This document shows positions 1-8,377 of a DNA stretch of 20,660 bases, one piece after another. The stretch covers positions 1 through 20,660 of the forward strand of contig JANMLW010000216.1 in assembly GCA_031372765.1 (NCBI GenBank), written 5' to 3'. Made by a program: the position numbers and the translations under genes. Below the pieces are notes generated by a model. It worked only from the letters and a program-made list of their open reading frames with translations. It made no database searches and was not told the DNA's origin. This DNA comes from JADCCX01 sp031372765. Lineage in GTDB: Bacteria > Pseudomonadota > Alphaproteobacteria > Rhizobiales > Beijerinckiaceae. Within the stretch, counting starts at the first letter, position 1. Every line of letters begins with the position of its first letter.

Positions 1-540
1 GGCGGCATCAACTCGATGTTTGGCGGCACGGGCAATGACCTGCTGATCTCGGGCGATGGCCCGGGTTCAGTCATCGACGGCGGTGCGGGCGCCAACCAGC
101 TCTGGGGCGGATCAGGCGGCGACTACGCCGTGGGCGGCGAACTCGTCGACACCATCATCACGGCGGGGGGCAGCGATTTCATCTTCGGCAATGCCGGGGC
201 TGATGGCCTCTATGCGGGTGCAGGCACCGACTACATCTACGGCAATGCTGGCAACGATTTCATCTACACCGATGACATCGGCTTTGCGGACCGGGATTTC
301 ATCTACATCGGCGGCGGCACCAACGTCGACACCGTGGTGGACTTCACCACCGGCAACGGTGCAAATGCCGATGTGATCGTTGTGGCACTTGGCAACGGCC
401 TCGCCAATTTCGCCGATGCGCAAGCCAATCTTTCGCAGGTAGGCATCTACACCGTGCTGACGCTGTTTGGTGGCGACCAGCTCTATCTCTACAACACCAC
501 GCCAGCCCAACTGACGGCGAACAACTTTATCTTTCTTTAG
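1..540 (+). CDS. RTX-type calcium-binding protein, 3' end only
   Basis: The reading frame is open from base 1 to a TAG at 538-540, so this is the last 179 residues of a protein whose start lies outside the window. The visible part has glycine/aspartate-rich nonapeptide-like repeats (GGTGNDLL, GGAGANQL, GNAGNDFIY), which in the RTX family bind calcium as a parallel beta roll. A glycine-poor C-terminal domain follows (VDTVVDFTTGNG, then a hydrophobic end NNFIFL), the kind of tail that usually carries the uncleaved type I secretion signal. It aligns without gaps to the C-terminus of the next gene, with about 82% identity by hand count, so the two are tandem paralogues. No type I secretion ATPase, adaptor or TolC-like gene is adjacent. 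Family assignment is firm; the biological role (adhesin, enzyme, S-layer-like) cannot be told from this end. Confidence 0.9.
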   Translation, partial: GGINSMFGGTGNDLLISGDGPGSVIDGGAGANQLWGGSGGDYAVGGELVDTIITAGGSDFIFGNAGADGLYAGAGTDYIYGNAGNDFIYTDDIGFADRDFIYIGGGTNVDTVVDFTTGNGANADVIVVALGNGLANFADAQANLSQVGIYTVLTLFGGDQLYLYNTTPAQLTANNFIFL

Positions 541-614
541 GATATGGGGTGATTGGTTGCCGCCTTCGGAGCCTGCCCCCTCACCCGAAAACTCGGCTTG
601 CATATGACACGTAT

Positions 615-643
615 TTGATGTGAATGTGCAGCATTGATCTTAT
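615..643 (+). promoter_or_regulatory. Possible sigma-70-type promoter for the second RTX gene
   Basis: TTGATG at 615-620 and TCTTAT at 638-643 are separated by 17 bases and lie about 30 bases before the GGAGA ribosome binding site (676-680). Each hexamer matches the consensus at four of six positions. The 147-base gap between the two RTX genes leaves room for a separate promoter. This is a by-eye match only. Confidence 0.3.
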
Positions 644-687
644 TTACCTGATCGTTCCCCGCCGCTTTGTCTGCTGGAGATCACGTG

Positions 688-2790
688 ATGCCCGCACCAA
701 TCAAATGGACGCCCGACTTCGAACTGACCAACGGCGAAAACCCCGAAGGTCATCCCTGGCTTTCGGCTGCGCCTGACGGGCGTTTCTCGCTCAGTTTCTT
801 TGAGACCTTGCCTGGACCACCGATCCAAACTGATATCGAAGAGCGCGTCTACAGCGCTGCAGGGACGCTTCCTGTCTCAATCGGCACCACTTTCAGTTCG
901 ACCACCACAGAAAGACAGCCTGCCAGCGCCTACATGGCCGACGGACGGCGTGTTATCGTCTGGACCGAGACACCGACAGCCGGCGGAGGCAGTCTTGAGG
1001 ATGTCTATGCCGCGGTCTATTACGGCAATAACGTTCTCGCTTTGCCGCGTTTTCTTGTCTCCGGAGGCGCAGGCAGACAGCTCGATCCGGTGGTCGCCGC
1101 ATCGGATAATGGCTTCGTCATCGCGCTCAATGATGGCTCGATTGCTGTCGGACAGCTGATCCTCAAATTCTACAACATCAGCGGAACGCTGATCAACACA
1201 GTGAACGCTCCTGATGCGCCGGAGGGCGTTAACCAAGACGCCCTAGGCAACTATCGCGACGTGGAGATCACCGCACTCGCCAACGGCAATTATGTGGTGA
1301 CCTGGACGGACAACGTGCAGTTTGACATTTTCGCCCGCGTCTTTTCGCCCGGCGGCATTGCCATATCCGGAATAATCGACATTGAACCCGGCGGCGCCCA
1401 GGCGACATTCCCTGATGTGACGGCACTGGCGGACGGCCGCTTCGTCGTCACCTACGGCCAGTATGCCTTGAACGACGTGCGCGGCCGCATCTACGAAGCC
1501 GACGGAATCGCTTCCGGCGGCCCGTTCGACATCTCCAACACCGCCGGAAACTTTCTGCAGCAGCAGGTGCAAACCACAGCGCTGCATGACGGTCGCTTCG
1601 TTACGGTGTGGGTGAGGACAAACGAGACGATCCAAGGCCAGGTGATGTTCGCCGACGGCACGCCTGATGGCGCGGCCTTCACGGTCAACACCGACGCGGC
1701 GGGCGACAAGGCTCGGCCCACCATCGCCACGCTCGCCGATGGCCGTTTTGCGGTGTCCTGGGAAAGCGGCGCCGGTGCGGCGAGGACGATTTTCACCACG
1801 ATCTACGATCCGCGCGAGATGGGCATCACGCTTGGCGGTACCGTGCAGGACGACCAATACATCGGCTCGAGCTTCGGGGACCTTATCCTGTCCGGGCTTG
1901 GAAACGACTCGCTCATCGGCGCAGGCGGTGCTGACACGCTTGAGGGTGGGGCCGGGCTTGACACCCTGCAGGGTGGCGAGGGAGCTGATTTGCTGGGCGG
2001 AGGCGGTGATGCCGACAGTCTCGACGGTGGCGATGGCAACGACACGCTGACAGGCGGTGAAGGCAATGACTCACTGTTTGGCGGCGATGGCATCGACACA
2101 ATTTACGCTGGCAACGGCGCGGATTACATTCAGGGCGATGGCGGAGCCTCGTCCATCCTGTCAGGCGATGCGGGCAACGACACGATCTATGGCGGTTCGG
2201 GCGACGATTACATGGTCGGCGGTGCCAACGATGACACTATGGTCGGGCTTGGCGGCATCAACTCGATGTTCGGCGGCACGGGCAATGACCTGCTGATCTC
2301 GGGCAATGGCGCGGGTTCGGTTATCGACGGGGGTGCCGGTGCCAACCAGCTCTGGGGCGGCTCGGGCAACGACTACGCCGTGGGTGGCGAACTGGCAGAC
2401 AGTATCGTCATGGCTGCGGGCGGAGACTTCATCTTCGGCAATGCCGGGGCAGATGCCATATATGCCGGAGCTGGCAACGACTATATCTATGGCAACGCCG
2501 GCAACGATTTCATCTACACCGACGATATCGGCTTTGCGGACCGGGATTTCCTCTATGTCGGTGGTGGCACCAATGTCGATACCGTGGTCGATTTCACTGC
2601 CGGCAATGGCGCAAACTCCGATGTGCTCGTCGTCTCACCGGTCACCGGCATCACGAATTTCGCCCAAGCCCAGGCCGCGCTCAGCCAGGCCGGAATCTAT
2701 ACGGTGTTGACCCTGACAGGGGGCGATCAGGTCTTTCTTTACAACGTCACCACGGCGCAGATGACGGCGAATAATTTCATCTTCCTGTAG
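688..2790 (+). CDS. RTX calcium-binding protein with sevenfold N-terminal repeat, probably type I secreted
   Basis: The 700-residue protein is placed at ATG 688 because GGAGA at 676-680 lies seven bases upstream; an in-frame TTG at 667 would lie upstream of that site and is less likely. There is no N-terminal signal peptide, as expected for type I secretion. Residues about 20-380 contain seven diverged units of about 50 residues centred on a DGRFVV-W type strand (for example GRFSLSF, GRRVIVW, NGNYVVTW, DGRFVVTY, DGRFVTVW, DGRFAVSW). Residues about 385-640 are RTX nonapeptides such as GGDGNDTLTGGEGNDSLFGG. The last ~95 residues form the glycine-poor tail shared with the preceding gene. The RTX part should fold on calcium outside the cell; the sevenfold part suggests a beta-propeller, which is inference. 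It is an extracellular structural or adhesive protein, or a binding module; no catalytic motif is visible. No secretion genes are nearby. Confidence 0.9.
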   Translation: MPAPIKWTPDFELTNGENPEGHPWLSAAPDGRFSLSFFETLPGPPIQTDIEERVYSAAGTLPVSIGTTFSSTTTERQPASAYMADGRRVIVWTETPTAGGGSLEDVYAAVYYGNNVLALPRFLVSGGAGRQLDPVVAASDNGFVIALNDGSIAVGQLILKFYNISGTLINTVNAPDAPEGVNQDALGNYRDVEITALANGNYVVTWTDNVQFDIFARVFSPGGIAISGIIDIEPGGAQATFPDVTALADGRFVVTYGQYALNDVRGRIYEADGIASGGPFDISNTAGNFLQQQVQTTALHDGRFVTVWVRTNETIQGQVMFADGTPDGAAFTVNTDAAGDKARPTIATLADGRFAVSWESGAGAARTIFTTIYDPREMGITLGGTVQDDQYIGSSFGDLILSGLGNDSLIGAGGADTLEGGAGLDTLQGGEGADLLGGGGDADSLDGGDGNDTLTGGEGNDSLFGGDGIDTIYAGNGADYIQGDGGASSILSGDAGNDTIYGGSGDDYMVGGANDDTMVGLGGINSMFGGTGNDLLISGNGAGSVIDGGAGANQLWGGSGNDYAVGGELADSIVMAAGGDFIFGNAGADAIYAGAGNDYIYGNAGNDFIYTDDIGFADRDFLYVGGGTNVDTVVDFTAGNGANSDVLVVSPVTGITNFAQAQAALSQAGIYTVLTLTGGDQVFLYNVTTAQMTANNFIFL
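2251..2790 (+). repeat. Second copy of a 540-bp direct duplication (first copy 1-540)
   Basis: Bases 2251-2790 align to bases 1-540 with a constant offset of 2250 and no gap. The first 50 or so bases differ at a single position, and divergence rises towards the 3' end. The encoded 179-residue C-terminal parts differ at about 32 positions by hand count. This shows gene duplication or gene conversion between the two tandem RTX genes; the copies are long enough for homologous recombination. Confidence 0.9.
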
Positions 2791-2880
2791 GGCAAGTCGT
2801 CACAACGGGCTGGGATTGTTTAAGCGGCCATGCAGCCGAACCCCACGCAATGCATTCCCACCAACAACGCAATAGCGGCA

Positions 2881-2938
2881 CCCATACCCTTGCAATTCCC
2901 CGTGAAGGGCTTTCGTCCGGTGCAAAAAGCGGTATGGG
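2881..2938 (+). promoter_or_regulatory. Long inverted repeat in the leader of the ABC transporter gene
   Basis: CCCATACC at 2881-2888 is the exact reverse complement of GGTATGGG at 2931-2938. Inside it, TTGCA (2890-2894) can pair with TGCAA (2921-2925). It lies between the RTX stop (2790) and the transporter start (2971). It could be a structured 5' leader, an mRNA 3' end or an intergenic repeat; there is no T-run after it, so it is not a typical intrinsic terminator. Confidence 0.35.
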
Positions 2939-2970
2939 ATGAAATGAATACTGTTTGAATCGGGATCACC

Positions 2971-5142
2971 ATGTTTCCATATGCCATCGCCATTGCCATC
3001 ATCTCAGGATTGTCGATCCTCTCAGGCGCTGTAAGCGGCGACAAGCTGACACTGGGTCTGGGCGCCATTGGTCTGCTGCTGGCGATGGCTACATGGAAAT
3101 CGGTCGCGATCTCGGCCTTTCTGCGGTTGTTCATCCTGATTTTTGCGGTGGAATTCGTTGTAACGGGGGCGGCTTATCTGCTGGGGCAGAATGGCTGGTG
3201 GCCGGCATCACTGGCGGCGCTGAAAATTCCATCGGAATTACCCCTGACGGTTGGCCTGTTCGGCCTGCTGGTTTACGCGATTTCGTTCATCCCGGTCATC
3301 CGCACCATCACCGGATTGGCCGACCCCTATTTTGATGCCAGCAACACAAAAACGGCGCAGGTGCCGCTTCTGGGGCAGGTCCGCGAGCGCACACTGGCAT
3401 GGGCGCTGGTAATTGCCCTTGTGGTCGTCAACCAGTTGCAGGTGGGCATCAATGTGCGGTTGAGCTTCTTCAACCGGGATATGTTCAATGCGTTGCAGAA
3501 CAAGGAAGCAGCCACTTTCTGGACATTGCTTTACACCGTGTTTTTCTTCTGGGCGATGATTTCGGTTGTCAGCAACCTGATCGAGTATTTTCTGGAGAAT
3601 GTGCTGAAAATCCGCTGGCGGGAATATCTGGTCGAGCGCTACGGCAACAAATGGCTTAGTGACGGAGTCCACTATCGCATGGGCTTTGGCACGGGGGCCG
3701 ATAACCCGGATCAGCGTATCGCGGAGGATGTGCGCAGCTACATCAACAGCAGCTATGGCTTCTCCATCAGCCTGCTGTCCACAATCAGCAACCTGGTGTC
3801 GTTCTCGATCATCCTGTGGTCAATTCCCGTCCAGTTTGCCATTCCCGGGACGGACATCATCATTCCCGGCCTGCCGTTCTGGATCGCGCTGATCTACTCG
3901 CTGATTGGCACATGGATCACGCATCTTATCGGCAAGCCGCTGATCAAGCTCGATTTCAAGCAGGAAAAATACGAGGCGGATTTCCGATATTCACTCGCCC
4001 GTTTGCGCGAATACGGGGAGCAGATTGCCCTGCTCAAGGGAGAAGGCGCAGAGCGTCAGCACATCGGCAACCGGTTCTCGGCCATCGTCGGCAACTACTA
4101 CGCACTGGTGCGCCAGAACCTGAAGCTCAACACCTTCGTTGCATCCTATTTTCAGGCCAGCGCCATCGTGCCGTTCATCATCATGGCACCATCCTATTTC
4201 GCCGGAAAACTGACTCTTGGGCAATTAACCCAAACAGCAGGCGCTTTCGGACGCGTGGAATCTGCCATGCAATGGTTCATCGCGCGGTATCAGTCTATCG
4301 CAGCCTACAAAGCCGTGGTTGATCGCCTGACGACCTTTCAGGATGCCATCAAGGGAGCTGAATCCCTGCAAAGCAAAAGCGCCATCACACTGCCATCGCA
4401 GTCTGGTCACGACATCAGCATTCCAGCCCTTTCACTGGCCATTCCATCGGGTGAAACCATCGTCCGCATCAAGGACCTGACCTTGCGCAGTGGCGAGACG
4501 ACGCTCGTGACTGGACCGTCAGGCTCGGGCAAATCCACATTGTTTCGTGCCGTCTCCGGAATCTGGCCGTTTGGGCAGGGCGCGATCAGGGTGCCTGATG
4601 GCAAGAGCGTGATGCTGCTGCCGCAGCGGCCGTATCTGCCCATGGGTACGTTGCGCGAGGCTGTGCAATATCCCGGCCTGTCGGGCACCCACGACGATGC
4701 TACCATGAACGCGGCGCTGCTGGCTGCCCGCCTTCCAAAGCTCGTCAACCGCCTGGACGAGGAGGCAATGTGGGCACAGGTGCTGTCCCTGGGGGAACAG
4801 CAACGATTGGCTGTCGCCCGTGCCCTGATCACCAAGCCTGACTGGCTGTTTCTCGATGAGGCTACAGCGGCGCTGGATGAACAGACGGAAGCAGCGATTT
4901 ACGGTGTTCTGGCCAGGGAACTGCCCGGCACCACTGTTGTTTCCATTGGACATCGCTCCACTTTGATTGCCATGCACAAGCGGCGCATCGATCTGCAGAT
5001 GGGCGATGAAGGTGTGTTCAACACGGTTGATCTGTCAGCGCCGAAAGCAGCAGTGAAGAAAGCTGGAGTTGCCGCTAAAGCGCCTGCTAAAGAGAAATCA
5101 CCAGCTAAACCACGCACGAAAAGCAAGCTGGTTTTCCGGTGA
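2971..5142 (+). CDS. ABC transporter, fused permease-ATPase of the SbmA/BacA-YddA-BclA type
   Basis: The protein is 723 residues. Residues 1-115 hold an N-terminal extension with three or four membrane segments (about 1-21, 48-70, 91-110). Residues about 130-430 are the permease of the ABC_membrane_2 / SbmA_BacA type, recognisable from FFNRDMFNALQNKEAATFW and several membrane helices. Residues about 475-680 are an ABC ATPase: Walker A GPSGSGKS 515-522, Q-loop LPQRPY, a signature variant LSLGEQQ 605-611, Walker B WLFLDE 625-630 and switch His661. In this family SbmA and BacA lack the ATPase and import peptides, while YddA and BclA have it. A role in peptide transport across the inner membrane is therefore likely but not shown. 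E. coli YddA is shorter (about 560 residues) because it lacks the extension. A Lys/Ala/Pro-rich tail ends the protein (about 690-723). The ATG at 2971 has only a weak GGGA-like site upstream. It appears to be a single-gene unit. Confidence 0.9.
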   Translation: MFPYAIAIAIISGLSILSGAVSGDKLTLGLGAIGLLLAMATWKSVAISAFLRLFILIFAVEFVVTGAAYLLGQNGWWPASLAALKIPSELPLTVGLFGLLVYAISFIPVIRTITGLADPYFDASNTKTAQVPLLGQVRERTLAWALVIALVVVNQLQVGINVRLSFFNRDMFNALQNKEAATFWTLLYTVFFFWAMISVVSNLIEYFLENVLKIRWREYLVERYGNKWLSDGVHYRMGFGTGADNPDQRIAEDVRSYINSSYGFSISLLSTISNLVSFSIILWSIPVQFAIPGTDIIIPGLPFWIALIYSLIGTWITHLIGKPLIKLDFKQEKYEADFRYSLARLREYGEQIALLKGEGAERQHIGNRFSAIVGNYYALVRQNLKLNTFVASYFQASAIVPFIIMAPSYFAGKLTLGQLTQTAGAFGRVESAMQWFIARYQSIAAYKAVVDRLTTFQDAIKGAESLQSKSAITLPSQSGHDISIPALSLAIPSGETIVRIKDLTLRSGETTLVTGPSGSGKSTLFRAVSGIWPFGQGAIRVPDGKSVMLLPQRPYLPMGTLREAVQYPGLSGTHDDATMNAALLAARLPKLVNRLDEEAMWAQVLSLGEQQRLAVARALITKPDWLFLDEATAALDEQTEAAIYGVLARELPGTTVVSIGHRSTLIAMHKRRIDLQMGDEGVFNTVDLSAPKAAVKKAGVAAKAPAKEKSPAKPRTKSKLVFR

Positions 5143-5153
5143 TCGCCTGATTT

Positions 5154-5272
5154 GACCCCTCCCCCTTGGGGAGGGTGGCACCGCGAAGCGGTGACGGATG
5201 GGGCTTGCGGTCCGACCGGATAGATCCGAAGCCCCCTCCGCTTCGCACCTCTCCCAAGAGGGGAGGATCATT
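5154..5272. repeat. Palindromic intergenic repeat element between convergent genes
   Basis: The gap between two convergent genes is filled by a compound palindrome. CCCTCCCC (5157-5164) pairs with GGGGAGGG (5168-5175) across a three-base loop. CACCGC (5179-5184) pairs with GCGGTG (5188-5193). The outer halves (5154-5210 and 5226-5269) are also imperfect reverse complements of each other, sharing CCTCCCC, CTTGGG, CGAAGCGG and GGGGCTT in order. This layout resembles the small mosaic palindromic elements dispersed in rhizobial and Brucella genomes (RIME/Bru-RS-like); copy number cannot be seen here. It may also act as a transcription or RNA-decay barrier for both flanking genes. Confidence 0.7.
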
Positions 5273-5282
5273 CAGCAATGAT

Positions 5283-7004
5283 CTATCGGCTTTCCATGAT
5301 GCCTGAATCGATCAACCTTCTGTGGAAAGACAGGATCGCGCCTTCATCCGCACACGTGTGATAGCGCCCCTGACACTCCATCATCAGACGCTTTCGTTCC
5401 TGAAAAGCGCCTGACAGCGGCAAACGGGCAGCCTCCAACAGGGCCAGACCAAGATACGGCACATCCAGCACGGGCACCTCCGGCATTTTTGGCGCACGCC
5501 AGTTCTGTGTCTCGATGGAGTAGTAGCTCATGAAGCCGGGGCCATCTGCTTTCAGTTTCAGGTCCTCAACCTCGCTGTCTTCCTTCTGGCCCAGCAGCAC
5601 CCGCGTCGCCATGGGCTGATGATCGCCGTAATTGACGATAACGAAGCTCTCACTGGGAAAGCGGCGCTTCAACTCAGCTTTCAGCCAGCTGTAATCGCCC
5701 GCAGCGATTGTGAGACGGCGCAGATACTCGTCCATTTCGGGATGGGTGCCTGGTCCACCGCCTTCGGCCTCAACCTCGGGAAAATACTTGTAGTCATAGG
5801 GCCAGTGACCGGACATGGTCTGGATGAAGGTGAACAAAGGCTTCTGCGATGTGCCTATATGACGGCTCATTTCGTCCAACGCATTGCCATAGTAAAACCG
5901 GTCACGCTCGGTGGTCGATTTCGCGCCCTGGCTCTTCATGTCGAAGATTTCCCTCAGGCCGATGGACTCATAAAACCGCGAATTCGAGACGAAGTTCTTC
6001 ATCATCGGGTAGAACAGCACATTGCGGTAGCCGCAGCCTTCCAGCACCTGCGGAATGGTTTCCTTCACCTTCCCTTCCATGAAGCCCTGCACGAACTGGC
6101 GCATGGAGCCGAAAGAATAGGTGGAGACACCGGCCAGCACAGAGAACTCGGTCAGCCAGGATGCCCCGCCATAGGTTTCCACCCGCATTTTGTGCATTTT
6201 CCCGTCATGCGACTGGAAGAAAGGCATCACTGCCTTGTTGAAAGACAGTTCCGGAAACAGTGAGGGCGGCACCATGCTTTCCTGATGGATCATGATGATA
6301 TGGGGCTTCCTGTAGGGCGTTACGCACTGGCCGATACCGGAAAAAGGCGCACCTGATGCCTTTGTCGCTGCCTCGATCATCTGACCGCGCCACAGTGTAT
6401 GCAGGGTTTCCGGCCAGGAACTGTAATAGGTCGAGAGATAACGAGCGCTGTAATAAAGATGCATATGGCGGCGTGGGCCAGCCCAGTCCAGGGCCGCAAT
6501 GCCCGTTATACTCAACAGTAGAAGAGCGACAGCTGCCTGCCAGCGCTTCACTACAGCACCATCCAGACGGTAGATCAGCCAGCCAAAGCCACCCATAAGC
6601 AGGAGCGATACAAGCAGGCCGAAGGTGTAAACAGGATAGGAAGTTGCGAGGAACATAACAGTCGAGAACGACTTGAAATAGAAGAAAAGATCGTAAGCAT
6701 GCACCAGCATGTCCATCATTTTCAGTTTCACGGTTGCGGCAATGCAGACGATGATGACCTGTGCAGCCGCCAACCAGACCGCGAACAGCACCCGGCGTGT
6801 CAGCAGGGCAATAAAAGCGGCGATTGCGCCCGTGATGGCGATAGAGAAAACCGCATTGGCTGTCGGCCACTCGTTCCTGATGAAGAACAGGCTCAAAAGC
6901 AGGCAGGCCCCTGCAGCCAATGCCCAGGACACCCGCGTGGAAAAACCACCTGTCCTTCCATCCGATGGAAGCGGAACAACAATCTCACGTCTGGTGATGT
7001 CCAC
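5283..7004 (-). CDS. LTA-synthase-like sulfatase/alkaline phosphatase superfamily membrane enzyme
   Basis: The product is 573 residues from a GTG at 7004-7002, chosen because AGGGAG (7019-7014 on this strand) lies nine bases upstream; an in-frame GTG at 7025 would add seven residues, and a TTG at 7007 is also possible. About five membrane helices occupy residues 25-175. The rest is a periplasmic alkaline-phosphatase-superfamily domain. Metal- and active-site motifs follow the LtaS/OpgB pattern: HQES 240-243 (Glu ligand), GGASWLTEF 279-287 where a nucleophile is expected (a serine at 282 rather than LtaS threonine), SGHWPY 398-403, and YGDHQP 459-464 (Asp-His ligands). Such enzymes transfer phosphoglycerol or phosphoethanolamine to envelope polymers. 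Gram-negative rhizobia lack lipoteichoic acid, so a periplasmic glucan, lipid or lipopolysaccharide substrate is more likely; this is inference. It is downstream of the MacAB-like operon on the same strand, 116 bases away. Confidence 0.82.
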   Translation of the reverse strand: MDITRREIVVPLPSDGRTGGFSTRVSWALAAGACLLLSLFFIRNEWPTANAVFSIAITGAIAAFIALLTRRVLFAVWLAAAQVIIVCIAATVKLKMMDMLVHAYDLFFYFKSFSTVMFLATSYPVYTFGLLVSLLLMGGFGWLIYRLDGAVVKRWQAAVALLLLSITGIAALDWAGPRRHMHLYYSARYLSTYYSSWPETLHTLWRGQMIEAATKASGAPFSGIGQCVTPYRKPHIIMIHQESMVPPSLFPELSFNKAVMPFFQSHDGKMHKMRVETYGGASWLTEFSVLAGVSTYSFGSMRQFVQGFMEGKVKETIPQVLEGCGYRNVLFYPMMKNFVSNSRFYESIGLREIFDMKSQGAKSTTERDRFYYGNALDEMSRHIGTSQKPLFTFIQTMSGHWPYDYKYFPEVEAEGGGPGTHPEMDEYLRRLTIAAGDYSWLKAELKRRFPSESFVIVNYGDHQPMATRVLLGQKEDSEVEDLKLKADGPGFMSYYSIETQNWRAPKMPEVPVLDVPYLGLALLEAARLPLSGAFQERKRLMMECQGRYHTCADEGAILSFHRRLIDSGIMESR

Positions 7005-7051
7005 CAAGTTGCGCTCCCTGGCCACAATCAGCCATCCAGCGCCAGTATCAC

Positions 7052-7091
7052 TTAGCCGCCTGAATAATCAGTGAAGCAAATTGTCGGCTAA
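7052..7091. promoter_or_regulatory. Inverted repeat between the MacB-like permease gene and the LTA-synthase-like gene
   Basis: TTAGCCG at 7052-7058 is the exact reverse complement of CGGCTAA at 7085-7091, with a smaller CTGA-N4-TCAG inverted repeat between them. It lies upstream of the LTA-synthase-like gene. It could be an operator or a hairpin in the intergenic RNA; no T-run supports a terminator. Confidence 0.25.
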
Positions 7092-7120
7092 ATGCAAGGG
7101 ATATAAAGGCGTGCCGTCAG

Positions 7121-8353
<1,233 letters not shown>

Positions 8354-8377
8354 GACGGGTTACTCATGCTGGACTGC

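Noticed and set aside
546..585. A terminator after the first RTX gene (GGGTGA ... TCACCC)
   Set aside because: The stem is only six pairs with a 27-base loop and no T-run follows.
1850..2500. Tandem short repeats that could be taken for a CRISPR or minisatellite array
   Set aside because: The periodicity is the 27-base codon pattern of RTX nonapeptides in frame with a long coding region; there are no conserved repeats with unique spacers.
2820..2970. A minus-strand frame with a short hydrophobic end in the gap before the ABC transporter
   Set aside because: Most of the frame overlaps the transporter gene, there is no ribosome binding site for the gap part, and the palindromic arms explain the composition; a tiny gene cannot be excluded but is not supported.
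688..5142. The RTX genes and the following ABC transporter as a type I secretion system
   Set aside because: The transporter is of the SbmA/BacA-YddA type with a different permease from HlyB/PrtD, and no HlyD-type adaptor or TolC gene is beside it.
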